Source of the DNA: JAJDTT01 sp022827025
Lineage (GTDB): Bacteria; Acidobacteriota; UBA6911; RPQK01; JAJDTT01
Direction: 5' to 3'
Length of the DNA: 64,000 bases
NCBI GenBank assembly: GCA_965203535.1
Contig: OZ241897.1
Span: 4,216,001-4,280,000, forward strand
A program made the translations under genes and the position numbers. The notes under the pieces are model-generated. The model made no database searches. It was not told where the DNA came from and worked only from the letters and a program-made list of their open reading frames with translations. Positions 41,689-50,641 of this stretch are shown piece after piece. The stretch's first letter is position 1. The number at the start of each line of letters is the position of its first letter.

Positions 41689-43137
41689 ATGGCAATGGAC
41701 CACGAACTGGCGTATCAACCCCTCTATCGGCTCCGGGAACTCATCGCGGCCAAGGAGCTGTCGCCGGTGGAGCTGGTGGAGGCCACGCTGGAGAGGATCG
41801 AACGGTACAACGACCGTCTCGGCGCCTTCATTACGGTGACGGATGATCTGGCGCTGGACCAGGCGCGGGAAGCGGAGGCGGCGGTCATGGCGGGCGAGCC
41901 TCTGGGACTTCTGCACGGAATTCCCGTGCCCATCAAGGATCTGGAAGGGGTTGAAGGCGTCCGCTTCACCCACGGCTCGCTTCCGGCCGATGAGATCGCC
42001 GCCAGCGACGCCCTCTGCGTGGAGCGAGTGAAGGATGCCGGCGGGATCATCATCGGAAAGACCAACACCCCCGAGTTCGGATTCTCGGGCACCACCGAGA
42101 ACCTGATCTATGGTCCCTGCCGGAATCCCTGGAACCCGGAACGAACCTCCGGCGGCTCCAGCGGTGGAGCAGGCGCGGCCGTGGCTGCGAGCCTCACTTC
42201 CGTGGCCCAGGGCAGCGACGGCGGCGGCAGCATCCGAATCCCCTCTTGTCTGAACGGGATCTTCGGCCTCAAGGCGACCCAGGGACGCATTCCCCGACGC
42301 CACGCGGACATGAGCTCGTGGAATCCCATCAACAACTCGTCGGTCGGTCCCATGACCCGGACGGTCCGCGACGGTGCCATTCTGGCGGCTGCCCTGGCCG
42401 GGCCCGCTCCGGACGCCGAGTACGGGACCATCCAGGAGGATCCGCCCGACTTCGAGGCGGCCCTGGGGCGGGGAGTTCGCGGTCTGAGGGTCGGGTTCAA
42501 TCTGGATCTGGGGGGAGCCGTCGTAGATCCCCAAGTCGCGGAACGTGTCGTGCGCGCGGTGCTGGTGTTCGACGAGTTGGGCGCCCGGGTGGAGGAGGTC
42601 ACCTTCGGCCCGGAACGGAATGAGGTGATGTTCCAGGATTTCTTCGACTACTTCGCGGCCAAGGGGTACGCCTGCCTCGGACAGTTCCTGGACGATCCCA
42701 GGTCCCGGGAACAGCTCACCGACTATTTCAGGGAGACTCTGGAGCATGGCCGCAGCCTGTCGGCGGCGGACTGTTACCGCTCGCTCAACAAGATCGGGTT
42801 CTATCGGGCCGAGACGGCACGTTTCTTCGCCGGCTATGACCTCCTTCTGACCCCCGTGACCTCGGTGTGGGCGTTTCCCATCGGACGGCCTCCCGAAGTG
42901 GTTGCGGGCCGCCGGCTCTCCAAGCCGGCCTGGCGGTTCTTTCCCTTCACCTTTCCGTTCAATGTGACGGAGAATCCGGCGGCCAGCGTACCCTGCGGTT
43001 TCTCCAACGACGGACTGCCCATCGGGTTGCAGATCGTGGGCCGTTGGGGCGATGAGGAGACGGTGCTGGCCGCTTCCTCGGCTTTCGAGGAAGCGCGGCC
43101 CTGGGCCGACAGGCGTCCCCCCGAATTCGACGATTGA
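41689..43137 (+). CDS. Amidase (amidase-signature family), cytoplasmic
   Basis: 482 residues. Triad: Lys in GIPVPIKDLEG (about 83), cis-Ser in GGSSGGAG (about 157-158) and nucleophile Ser in SDGGGSIRIP (about 181). No signal peptide is seen. It hydrolyses an amide bond; the substrate is unknown. A second ATG two codons downstream (41695) is possible; an AAGGGGATAGC block upstream suits the first. The position after the SDR and before a 2-hydroxyacid dehydrogenase suggests it releases a carboxylic acid or amine that the neighbours then process (inference). Confidence 0.9.
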   Translation: MAMDHELAYQPLYRLRELIAAKELSPVELVEATLERIERYNDRLGAFITVTDDLALDQAREAEAAVMAGEPLGLLHGIPVPIKDLEGVEGVRFTHGSLPADEIAASDALCVERVKDAGGIIIGKTNTPEFGFSGTTENLIYGPCRNPWNPERTSGGSSGGAGAAVAASLTSVAQGSDGGGSIRIPSCLNGIFGLKATQGRIPRRHADMSSWNPINNSSVGPMTRTVRDGAILAAALAGPAPDAEYGTIQEDPPDFEAALGRGVRGLRVGFNLDLGGAVVDPQVAERVVRAVLVFDELGARVEEVTFGPERNEVMFQDFFDYFAAKGYACLGQFLDDPRSREQLTDYFRETLEHGRSLSAADCYRSLNKIGFYRAETARFFAGYDLLLTPVTSVWAFPIGRPPEVVAGRRLSKPAWRFFPFTFPFNVTENPAASVPCGFSNDGLPIGLQIVGRWGDEETVLAASSAFEEARPWADRRPPEFDD

Positions 43138-43174
43138 CATCCAGGTTTCACAATTCATCAAGGGAGCGAGCGAC

Positions 43175-44215
43175 ATGACCATTGGATCATCGGGTGAACC
43201 GGTTCGAGTCGTGAATGTGGACTGCTATCTCGCGGACCGGAGCGACAACTACGCCGGCGAAAGGAAGGCCATCGAGGGTCTGGGAGGCGAGTTGGTTCTG
43301 CAGGTGGCTCGGACGGAGGAGGAGATCATCCAAACCTGCGCGGGGGCCCGGATCATCTTGAGCGAAGGGCTGTTCAGCCCCATCAACAGGCGAGTGATCG
43401 AAAACCTGGACGACTGCTGGGCCCTGGGACGCTACGGCATCGGCGTGGACAACATCGACGTCGAGGCCGCCACCGACCATGGGATCGTCGTCTTCAACGT
43501 GGCGGACTACTGCGTCAACGAGGTGGCGGACCACGCCGCGACCCTGGTCCTGGCCAGCGCCCGGCGTGTGGTGGGTTCGGCCCGTTATGTCAGGTCGGGC
43601 GGTTGGTCCGATCCGCCACTGGACCCGCCCCTGCGCCGGCTCAATCGTCTCACCCTGGGATTGGTCGGATTCGGCAACATCGGCCGCCGCATGGTTCCCC
43701 GGCTCCGCGGGTTCGGAATGCGGATCATCGCCACCGATCCTTTTGTGGATCCGGGAATCGCTTCGGACCTGGACGTGGAGTTGACCTCGCTGGAGCGGGT
43801 CATGGCAGAGTCGGACATCGTCTCCATCCACACCTTTCTGAACGCCGGGACCCGGCACCTCATCGGAGCTCCGGAGATCGGCCTGATGAAACCCTCCGCC
43901 TTTCTGGTCAACACCAGCCGCGGCGCCGTCGTGGACGAGGAGGCTCTCATCACGGTCCTTGAGGAACGGCGGATCGCGGGAGCCGCGCTGGACGTGACGG
44001 TGGAGGAGCCGCTGGCTCCCGACAGCCCCCTGAGGAGCCTGGACAACGTCATCGTCACGCCCCACCACGCGGCCGCGTCCGTGGAGGCCCTGGCCGACGT
44101 GCACCGTGGAGTGATCGAAGCCGTTTCCTGCCTGATGCAGGGTTACTGGCCGGCCTTTCCGTTCAATCCCAAGGTCCAGCCCCGGTTGGAGTTGAAGCCG
44201 TACGCTGACCGGTAA
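43175..44215 (+). CDS. D-2-hydroxyacid dehydrogenase, NAD-dependent
   Basis: 346 residues. The Rossmann motif LGLVGFGNIGRRM is followed by ATDPFVDP (Asp for NAD). The catalytic Arg is in NTSRGAVVDEEAL, the Glu follows in VEEPLAP and the His is in TPHHAAAS. These are the family's active-site features. It reduces or oxidises 2-oxo/2-hydroxy acids of unknown identity. The start at 43175 (MTIGSSGEPVRVVNV) has AAGGGAGCGAG upstream; upstream in-frame codons overlap the amidase gene in another frame. Part of the 40817-45233 co-directional run. Confidence 0.9.
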   Translation: MTIGSSGEPVRVVNVDCYLADRSDNYAGERKAIEGLGGELVLQVARTEEEIIQTCAGARIILSEGLFSPINRRVIENLDDCWALGRYGIGVDNIDVEAATDHGIVVFNVADYCVNEVADHAATLVLASARRVVGSARYVRSGGWSDPPLDPPLRRLNRLTLGLVGFGNIGRRMVPRLRGFGMRIIATDPFVDPGIASDLDVELTSLERVMAESDIVSIHTFLNAGTRHLIGAPEIGLMKPSAFLVNTSRGAVVDEEALITVLEERRIAGAALDVTVEEPLAPDSPLRSLDNVIVTPHHAAASVEALADVHRGVIEAVSCLMQGYWPAFPFNPKVQPRLELKPYADR

Positions 44216-44273
44216 GAAGCTCGGCCGTGAGGGTCGTCTCCGGGACCGGAGGTGCCCGAGAGCTCTTGATTCC

Positions 44274-45233
44274 ATGTTCCTGGGCATCGAAATCGGCGGG
44301 ACCAAGCTCCAGTTCGGTGTCGGCGCCGGAGACGGGACTCCCCTGCTCACACTGACACGCCGGACGGTCGACCCCTCGGCGGGCGCCGCCGGCATCCTGG
44401 AACAAATTCGCGAGGCGGCTGCCAGGTTGGCGGCGGCCCATTCCATTCGAGGGATCGGAGTGGGGTTCGGCGGTCCGGTGGACGGGGCGAAGGGCCGGGT
44501 GCGCAAGAGCCACCACATCGCCGGCTGGGAGAACTTCCCTCTGGTCGACTGGCTCCGCCGGAATCTGGGTCTGCCGGCCGTCTTGGGAAACGATTGCGAC
44601 TTGGCAGCATTGGCAGAGAGCCGCATCGGCGCGGGCCGCGGGAAGGACTCCGTCTTCTATGTGACGGTGGGCACCGGCGTAGGCGGCGGCTACGTCGTGA
44701 ACGGGCGGATTCAAGGCCGGGGGCGGCCTTCGGTGGCCGAGATCGGACATCTGCGCCCCGGACTGGACGCGGTGGCTCCGGAGCGGATCGTCGAGAGTTT
44801 TGCGAGCGGATGGTCGATCGCGTCGTATGCACGCAGGAGTCTTGGGGAAGGCCGGAGCAACATGGATCGGTCCGGCGGACGATTGCGGGATTTGTGCGGC
44901 GCAGACCCGGCTGGCCTGACGGCGAAATTGGTCGCCGAGGCGGCTCGGTCCGGAGACCCGGTGGCTCTGGCCGCGTTCAGACGGGCGACCCGGGCGCTGG
45001 GATGGGCCATTGCCCAGGTGGCGACCCTGCTGTCGCCGGAGATGGTCGTGATCGGAGGCGGCGTCAGCCGGAGTGGTGAGGAGCTGTTCTTCGGTCCGTT
45101 ACGAAAAGAGATTCGACGGTACATTTTCCCGCCGCTCGCCGGGAGTTACCAAGTCGTTCCGGCAAAGCTGGGTGAAACGGTCGTTGTCGAAGGAGCCCTG
45201 CTCTTGGCGGGAACCGAGTGGAGTCGAGTGTGA
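44274..45233 (+). CDS. ROK family sugar kinase or regulator-like protein
   Basis: 319 residues. The phosphate-binding start GIEIGGTKLQFGVG, the DNDCDLAALAE-type catalytic Asp (GNDCDLAAL) and VGTGVGGGYVVNGRI with VIGGGVSRSGEELF are ROK hallmarks. There is no N-terminal helix-turn-helix, so it is likely a sugar kinase. The zinc-binding Cys-x-Cys-Gly-x2-Gly-Cys motif that usually follows EIGH is missing: EIGHLRPG continues without cysteines. ROK kinases phosphorylate hexoses or N-acetylated sugars. Substrate unknown. The last codons overlap the next gene's GTG (GTGA). Confidence 0.85.
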   Translation: MFLGIEIGGTKLQFGVGAGDGTPLLTLTRRTVDPSAGAAGILEQIREAAARLAAAHSIRGIGVGFGGPVDGAKGRVRKSHHIAGWENFPLVDWLRRNLGLPAVLGNDCDLAALAESRIGAGRGKDSVFYVTVGTGVGGGYVVNGRIQGRGRPSVAEIGHLRPGLDAVAPERIVESFASGWSIASYARRSLGEGRSNMDRSGGRLRDLCGADPAGLTAKLVAEAARSGDPVALAAFRRATRALGWAIAQVATLLSPEMVVIGGGVSRSGEELFFGPLRKEIRRYIFPPLAGSYQVVPAKLGETVVVEGALLLAGTEWSRV

Positions 45234-46048
45234 GGCGTTCAATCTGCGCAATTGTCGTTGTGCTGGCCTGGGCCGGAACCTGCGGTCTTTCCCTGGGGCA
45301 GGGTTCCGCCGCGCAGCCCTCGGAGAAAGAGATCCTCTCCCGAGCCCTGGAACGGGGTCTGGCCAACGACAAGCGGCGATCGGAACAGGTCTATTCCTTT
45401 CGTCACCTCCGGATCTCGGAGAAACTGAACAAGCAGGCCCAAACGACCCGGGTCGAAAAGCGCCTCTACCAGGTCGTGCCTATAGGCAACGTCCGCTATG
45501 AAAGGTTGCTGGAGAAGGACGGAGCGCCCCTGAACAAAAAAGAGCAGGAGGCCGAACGCCGGAAGGAGCAGAAGTTCCGGCGCCGTCTCGAGAAGGACGG
45601 GGATCGCGGCAAGTCGACTGACGACGAAGTCCGGTTCAACCGGGAGTTGGTGGACCGTTATCGCTTTCGGTTGGAAGGGACCGGCGAGCTCCACGGCCGC
45701 AAGGTCTACCGCGTGAGCTTCGAGCCCAAGAGCGGAAAGCTTCCCGTCCGGCGGAGAATCGACCGCGCCCTCAACAACTCCCGCGGCCACGTCTGGCTGG
45801 ATCAGGAGTCCTACGAGATCGCCCGGGTCGAGTTCGAGCTCATACGGCCGACCCGGATCTGGCGGGGAATACTCGGGTCCATCTCCCGGGTGGACGGCAT
45901 GCTGGATCGCAAGGAAGGCGAAGACGGAATCTGGTTCCCCAGCTACTTCCGGCTCTATCTCAAGGGAAGGATCCTGTTCAAATCCTTACACCGCCGGCAG
46001 GAATCCCACTGGAGCGATTTCAGGCGCGTTGCGGAGACGTCCGAATAG
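45230..46048 (+). CDS. Exported protein of unknown function
   Basis: 272 residues with a signal peptide (SICAIVVVLAWAGTCGLSLG, then QGS). The mature part is strongly charged: KLNKQAQTTRVEKRLYQVVP, KKEQEAERRKEQKFRRRLEK, then a beta-rich part (GELHGRKVYRVSFEPKSGKL, SRGHVWLDQESYEIARVEFE) that resembles lipoprotein-carrier-like or sigma-E-factor-regulator-like folds (LolA/RseB type). No firm family. The start GTG at 45230 overlaps the ROK stop, so the two are translationally coupled; a GTG at 45218 is also possible. Confidence 0.65.
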   Translation: MRRSICAIVVVLAWAGTCGLSLGQGSAAQPSEKEILSRALERGLANDKRRSEQVYSFRHLRISEKLNKQAQTTRVEKRLYQVVPIGNVRYERLLEKDGAPLNKKEQEAERRKEQKFRRRLEKDGDRGKSTDDEVRFNRELVDRYRFRLEGTGELHGRKVYRVSFEPKSGKLPVRRRIDRALNNSRGHVWLDQESYEIARVEFELIRPTRIWRGILGSISRVDGMLDRKEGEDGIWFPSYFRLYLKGRILFKSLHRRQESHWSDFRRVAETSE

Positions 46049-46058
46049 TCCGGCGAAG

Positions 46059-46826
46059 TCATCGACCGGCCAGGGAGCCTCCGTCGACGCAGACGGGCTG
46101 ACCGGTAAGGTAGGAAGCGGCATCGGAGCACATCCAGACCACGACCTCCGCGACCTCTTCCGCCGTTCCCCAACGCCTCGACGGGGTGCGCATGGCGGTG
46201 GCGGCCATCTTCTCCGGGTCCCGGCCCAGGAGCCGGTCGGCCATGGGGGTGTCGATGGCGCCCGGACACACGGCGTTCACCCGAATCCCCTCCTGGGCGT
46301 ACTCCATGGCGGCCGCCCGGGTGAGGCCCATGACGCCGTGCTTGCTGGCGTTGTAGGCGCTGACCCCGTTGCCGGTGCCGATGAGACCGGAGCCGGAGGA
46401 GGTGTTGACGATGACTCCGCCTCCCTGCCGCAGCATCTGCCTGATCTGGAACTTCATGCAGTACCAGACGCCCGTCAGGTTGATGGCCGTGACGCGATCG
46501 AACCCCTCCTCCGAGTAGTTGTGAAAGGGGGTCGTCTCTCCCTCGATGCCGGCGTTGTTGTGGGCGCAGTCCAGGCGGCCATGCAGCGCCACCGTCTCCC
46601 GGATCAGGGTTTCGACCTGATCCATATCCGCAACGTCGGCGGGCAGGGAATGGGCCGTTCCGCCGCCGGCGAGAATTTGCTCGGTAGTCTCCTCGCTCCA
46701 TTCCACATTCAGGTCCGAGACCACGACCCGGGCTCCTTCCCGGGCGCAGGCGAGCGCCGTCGCCCGGCCGATGCCCGAGCCGGCGCCAGTGATCAGGATG
46801 ACCTTGTGCTCAAGAACGCCTGACAT
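46059..46826 (-). CDS. SDR family oxidoreductase (glucose-1-dehydrogenase-like subgroup)
   Basis: 255 residues. TGAGSGIGRATALACA is the nucleotide motif and Asp in VVVSDLN favours NAD. The active-site Ser lies in VNTSSGSG (about 143-144) and Tyr-Lys in YNASK (158 and 162), with a PGAIDTPM loop following. It belongs to the classical SDR family that oxidises diverse alcohols. The gene is convergent with the exported-protein gene. A truncated copy of the first 45 codons lies just upstream on the same strand, indicating a duplication in this locus. Confidence 0.9.
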   Translation of the reverse strand: MSGVLEHKVILITGAGSGIGRATALACAREGARVVVSDLNVEWSEETTEQILAGGGTAHSLPADVADMDQVETLIRETVALHGRLDCAHNNAGIEGETTPFHNYSEEGFDRVTAINLTGVWYCMKFQIRQMLRQGGGVIVNTSSGSGLIGTGNGVSAYNASKHGVMGLTRAAAMEYAQEGIRVNAVCPGAIDTPMADRLLGRDPEKMAATAMRTPSRRWGTAEEVAEVVVWMCSDAASYLTGQPVCVDGGSLAGR

Positions 46827-46835
46827 GTGGGAGCC

Positions 46836-47147
46836 CTATTCCGAGAGACGATGAAAGAAAAAAGAGTAAATCTCTACCGTCGGCAGAGGGTTGGCGGAAT
46901 ACGGCCGGATAAAGGGTGTTTGGGAGCGCAGACTATTCAGGTAGCGGTTCCTGGGCCGCGATGAAGAGGGGGACAGGAATGTCCCCCCTCCTGGGGTCTC
47001 GGTGCTCCATTTCCGATTCAAGTCCGGGACCACGATCCGGGCTCCTTCCCGGGCGCAGGCCAGCGCGGTGGCGCGGCCGATGCCGGAGCCGGAGCCGATG
47101 CCGGAGCCGGTGATGAGAATCACCTTGTCCTTGAGACTATCCGACAT
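46836..47147 (-). pseudogene. Truncated SDR paralogue: N-terminus only, broken at a family-B repeat
   Basis: The start MSDSLKDKVILITGSGIGSG and SGIGRATALACAREGARIVV matches the N-terminus of the intact SDR at 46059-46826, including the next VVPDLN segment. After about 45 codons the sequence changes into a family-B hairpin (about 46965-46990) and then reads as non-protein text up to a stop. The nucleotide motif also carries an internal duplication (SGIGSGSGIG). The rest of the gene has been lost; the hairpin sits at the breakpoint. Confidence 0.8.
46965..46992. repeat. Family-B hairpin at the SDR remnant breakpoint
   Basis: GAAGAGGGGGACA, GGAA, TGTCCCCCCTC: the same unit as at 9923, 11102, 18414 and 56758, here with GG instead of AG in the loop. 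Confidence 0.9.
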
Positions 47148-47266
47148 GTCGGGATTCTCTTACCAGAATACGGGTAGGGGTCCCCTTTAGGGGCGACTTG
47201 GAGGGGACTTTTCTGTCCCACTCCGCTTCTCTTGCGCAAACCATTTTTGACCTTGCCTAATCTGGA

Positions 47267-47294
47267 AGAGCGGGGGTAGGAAAACCCCCGCTCC
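47267..47294. repeat. Family-C hairpin before the metallohydrolase stop
   Basis: GCGGGGGTAGGA and AAACCCCCGC; its end lies about 12 bp before the stop codon of the minus-strand gene at 47307. May aid termination. Confidence 0.85.
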
Positions 47295-47306
47295 TGACCG
47301 TTCCGT

Positions 47307-49289
47307 TCAACCTTCGTCCCTCATCTTCTCGTAAATCCCCTTGGCCTGTTCGAAGAGGTCCCTCATTTCCTTGCGTTGCGCGGGGTCGGGGATGTTGGCC
47401 GTCTCCTCCAGCCAGGTCATGGCCTCGCCGATCCAGGTGAGGAAGAAGGCGGCGTCTTCGGGCGATCGCGGCTTCCGGTTTCCTACCTGCAGATAGATGG
47501 GGCTGGTGTGGGCCACGAGGGGGATCCCTCCCTGGTAGACCAGTTCGGGTCCTTTTGCCCGGGCGGCGATCCAGGAGCTGTCCTTGACCCGGACCCTGTC
47601 TTTCAGCGTCACGTCCCGGTTCCCGGACGGGTTCTCCACCTTGGCGACGACCTTGCCTCCCTGGACGATCTCCACCCAGTCGACCGGAATCCTGGACCGC
47701 ACCGAAGCCGTCACCTCGATTTCCTCACCTGCCGAGGCCGTAATCGTCTCGCCCAGCCCGCGCCCGCCGGCGGTGAACTGGAGCATGGGGCCGGTGGTCA
47801 CGAACGTCCGCCCGGCCCGGATCCCGTCCAGCCAGGCATCGTAGGAGAAAGGTCCCGGGACGTGGACGTAGACGCGGGGGATTCCGGCGACCTGGATGTT
47901 GGACATCTTGTCGGTGCCGCCGGCCGCCGCCAGCCGGAAGCCGCAGTTCAATAAGCGGTACCAGACCTCGGCGGCCGCGGGACGATTGTATCGGGGAGCC
48001 AGCGGGTCGCCCCAGGTCATGAGATCGATGGAGTCCACCTTTCCCAGGGCCACGTCGATGGCCAGTTCTCCACGGGCGCCCGGGAAGTGGGCCCAGCTCA
48101 CGAAACCGCCCTGGGCGTGGGCCATGTCCGCCTGCCGGGCCATGGGCGGGTAGTCGATGCCGCCCGGGACCCCTTCGTCGGGCCCGCCCCAGGTCAGGGG
48201 ATAGACCAGGTTCTTGAGATTCAGAAGGACCGTGTGTCCCAGGAAGTCGTGCCGGCTCTCCTCGTTGACGTAGATGATGGTTTCCGGCTCGGAAACCCGG
48301 TCCGGTCCTCCGGTGAAGTGCTCCACGTTGGTGATCAGCTCGTCCCACTTGGTGGCCAGGATGTTGATGACGTTCAGGTCCTCCGCCTTGGCCTCCAGCA
48401 GAGCGGCGTGGGGACTCACGAAGTGGACGTGGGTGTCGCCCGAGTACCAATCCTCCTGCCGCAGGTCGGACCAGCGGCGCAACTGGATCTCCAGTTCCGG
48501 GACCTGCCCCTTCTTGACGGAGAAGCGGATGCTGCGGGGCTCGTATTCGATTCCCTTGAGAATCTCCATCTCGTAGCTTCCCGCAGCCAGGGGAAGGATG
48601 AAGTCGGGACGAACGTAGGCATAGGTCTCGTCCACCACGACCACGTCGCCTCCCACGTCCTCCCGCCAGCCGATGGGCACGCGGCGCTGGTGGCCCTGAG
48701 GCGGCCAGTAGGTCCCCTCCTGGTCCAATACGCGGATTCTTGCCGCCACGGGCTCGCCGCTGTCCCGACCGCGCAAGTGAACCCGGACCATGTGGAGGGG
48801 CTGTTGCTCGGGATGGTCCAATGCCAGTTCCGGCGGCAGGTCCGGACGGCGCTCACTGCCGATGTGGACGATCTTCCAGTCCGCGTCCCTGCGGCGCAGC
48901 GTCAGGGTCAGGGCCGGCTTGGTGACGCCATGGGACCGGTAGACCAGGACCGGGTGGACCCGGATCGTGTCTCCCACCTCCTGGAAATGGGCGAAGCGGA
49001 GCCAGACATGGGTGATCTTGTGCATGCCCCGATGCAGGGTCTCAAGGTACTGTTCCCGGTTCTCGCCCCGGTCCGTGGTCAACTCCGGGTCCAGGATCGA
49101 AGCCATCGTCTCCATGTCCCGGTTCAGGAAGCCGTTGGCCCAGGTGTGAACGGCAAGACGGGCCTTCAGCATCTCCGGAGTGGGATGGGCCAGCGCGGTC
49201 GCCCCCAAGAGGAAACCGAACAGAAGAACCGGCCCTACCGCCCCGCGACCGAGGATGCGTATGCCTCCCGCCCCGTCCCAGTTCGACAT
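47307..49289 (-). CDS. CehA/McbA family exported metallohydrolase
   Basis: 660 residues. A hydrophobic leader (VGPVLLFGFLLGATALAHPT) is followed by a nuclear-transport-factor-like domain (WKIVHIGSERR end) and a PHP-type metallohydrolase domain with DTHVHF (metal His), later GGDTHVHF-type and AHAQGGFVSWAHFPGARGEL blocks (metal His/Asp). CehA/McbA proteins are PHP-fold esterases/hydrolases acting on organic carbamates and other esters. The substrate is unknown here. The start at 49289 has GGGAGG at 7 bp; the longer frame upstream is antisense-type text. Lies downstream of the two TIM-barrel-like genes on the same strand. Confidence 0.8.
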   Translation of the reverse strand: MSNWDGAGGIRILGRGAVGPVLLFGFLLGATALAHPTPEMLKARLAVHTWANGFLNRDMETMASILDPELTTDRGENREQYLETLHRGMHKITHVWLRFAHFQEVGDTIRVHPVLVYRSHGVTKPALTLTLRRRDADWKIVHIGSERRPDLPPELALDHPEQQPLHMVRVHLRGRDSGEPVAARIRVLDQEGTYWPPQGHQRRVPIGWREDVGGDVVVVDETYAYVRPDFILPLAAGSYEMEILKGIEYEPRSIRFSVKKGQVPELEIQLRRWSDLRQEDWYSGDTHVHFVSPHAALLEAKAEDLNVINILATKWDELITNVEHFTGGPDRVSEPETIIYVNEESRHDFLGHTVLLNLKNLVYPLTWGGPDEGVPGGIDYPPMARQADMAHAQGGFVSWAHFPGARGELAIDVALGKVDSIDLMTWGDPLAPRYNRPAAAEVWYRLLNCGFRLAAAGGTDKMSNIQVAGIPRVYVHVPGPFSYDAWLDGIRAGRTFVTTGPMLQFTAGGRGLGETITASAGEEIEVTASVRSRIPVDWVEIVQGGKVVAKVENPSGNRDVTLKDRVRVKDSSWIAARAKGPELVYQGGIPLVAHTSPIYLQVGNRKPRSPEDAAFFLTWIGEAMTWLEETANIPDPAQRKEMRDLFEQAKGIYEKMRDEG

Positions 49290-49329
49290 CGGTTCCTCCC
49301 TTCTCCTGTTCCGTCGGCGAAATCCGGTT

Positions 49330-50577
49330 TCAAGCCGACATTGACACGTCCGGACGTACTCCGCCGCATCGCCGGTCCACGGCTGCACCGAACGAGCCGA
49401 TGACCAGGCCGGACACGCCCTCGGTGTCCAGCAGCCGGGCGTTTTCCTCCGGGTCGTGCGCCGACCACATGCGCGCCACGTGGAGCCGGCAGCCGTGCCG
49501 GGCGCAGTGGGGGCCGTAGTCGTCCCGGATCGCGCCATACAGGCGCTCCATGGCCCCCTGGTACTCCGACGAGCCCTTGACCAGTGGAATCGACCAGTAG
49601 CTCGGGATCCCGTGGTCGTCGACGCCCTTGATCCCGTAGTGGTCCACGTCATTGACCAGGTAACCGTACCCCTGGTGCTTGGGCCACAGGAGACCCCAGA
49701 AAGAGGGGCAGCGCACCGCCACCTGGTCGATGACCAGGTCGTCCAGCAGCTTCTCCTGGACCCAGGTCCTCCAGTCCAGGTAGAGGTTGCCCAATGGCGG
49801 CCCCACGTAGTCGCCGGTGGGCACGCCGATCCCCAGCTCCATCCCCCGGGCGTCGAGGACCGACCGCAGCTCTCTCAGGAACCGGGTCACCCCTTCTCCG
49901 CGCAACCGCCGCCAAGGCTCCAGGTCGAAATTGCGCCGCATCATGTCGACGCCGTAGCGCCGTTCGTATTCTTCGACGACAGGCTCGTTGAAGCCGAACT
50001 GGTCGCCGTGGACGGCCGGCTTGGACTGGGACCGGGTGCAGATGAAGACTCCGTCGAAGTCGTCGTTCCCCAGGGCCGACAGAATGCGGCGGATGGTGTA
50101 GCGGCGCACGTCGGGATAGGCGTACTCCATGACGCCGTAGTGGGGACGGCCCTCCCGGTCCCGGGTCAGGTACTCGGGGTTGGCCATGGTGAACTGGCTC
50201 TGCCAGCCGAAGGTCCCTCCGTTCCAGCGTTCGCTCAGAGGGTAGCCCTCGTCGTACATGGTGGCGTACAGGTAGACCTTGTAGCCCATCTCCTTGAGCT
50301 GGGTGGTGATCAGTTCGTGCTCGTCGAAGTCCTGCCTCTCGTAGTCCTGGAAGACCCTTCGGGGCGGGGCGCCCGGGGCGCTGAAGCAGATGCGAAACTT
50401 GCTCCAGGTCTTCATCTCCCGCCAGTAGATGGCGCCGGCGCCGAACTCGCGCCGCCAACGCTCGGCGCAGCGCAGGATCTTGCCGGGCCGGTCCATGGCG
50501 TCGTCCCCGTCCCAGGCTTCCAGGTGGTCGCCCCAACTGACGTTCATGACGGTCCGCCTGGTGTTGTTTTCAGCCAA
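49330..50577 (-). CDS. TIM-barrel putative glycoside-hydrolase-like protein, copy 1
   Basis: 415 residues, no signal peptide. Strand/loop blocks typical of GHL-type barrels include VMNVSWGDHLEAWDGDDAMD, RDREGRPHYGVMEYAYPDVR, DDFDGVFICTRSQSKPAVHG and CARHGCRLHVARMWSAHDPE. The FDGVF-type strand end is where catalytic acids usually occur. No CAZy family is recognised. It is a close paralogue of 50642-51889. The start is a TTG at 50575-50577 preceded by GAGGTCGACC; the paralogue has GAGGTTGACC directly before ATG, so TTG is the matching start. Function unknown. Confidence 0.7.
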   Translation of the reverse strand: MAENNTRRTVMNVSWGDHLEAWDGDDAMDRPGKILRCAERWRREFGAGAIYWREMKTWSKFRICFSAPGAPPRRVFQDYERQDFDEHELITTQLKEMGYKVYLYATMYDEGYPLSERWNGGTFGWQSQFTMANPEYLTRDREGRPHYGVMEYAYPDVRRYTIRRILSALGNDDFDGVFICTRSQSKPAVHGDQFGFNEPVVEEYERRYGVDMMRRNFDLEPWRRLRGEGVTRFLRELRSVLDARGMELGIGVPTGDYVGPPLGNLYLDWRTWVQEKLLDDLVIDQVAVRCPSFWGLLWPKHQGYGYLVNDVDHYGIKGVDDHGIPSYWSIPLVKGSSEYQGAMERLYGAIRDDYGPHCARHGCRLHVARMWSAHDPEENARLLDTEGVSGLVIGSFGAAVDRRCGGVRPDVSMSA

Positions 50578-50641
50578 GGTCGACCTCGCAGGCTTGGTTT
50601 CCGAAGTGACGCATCAATCCATTCAATGATCCGGACCGGAT

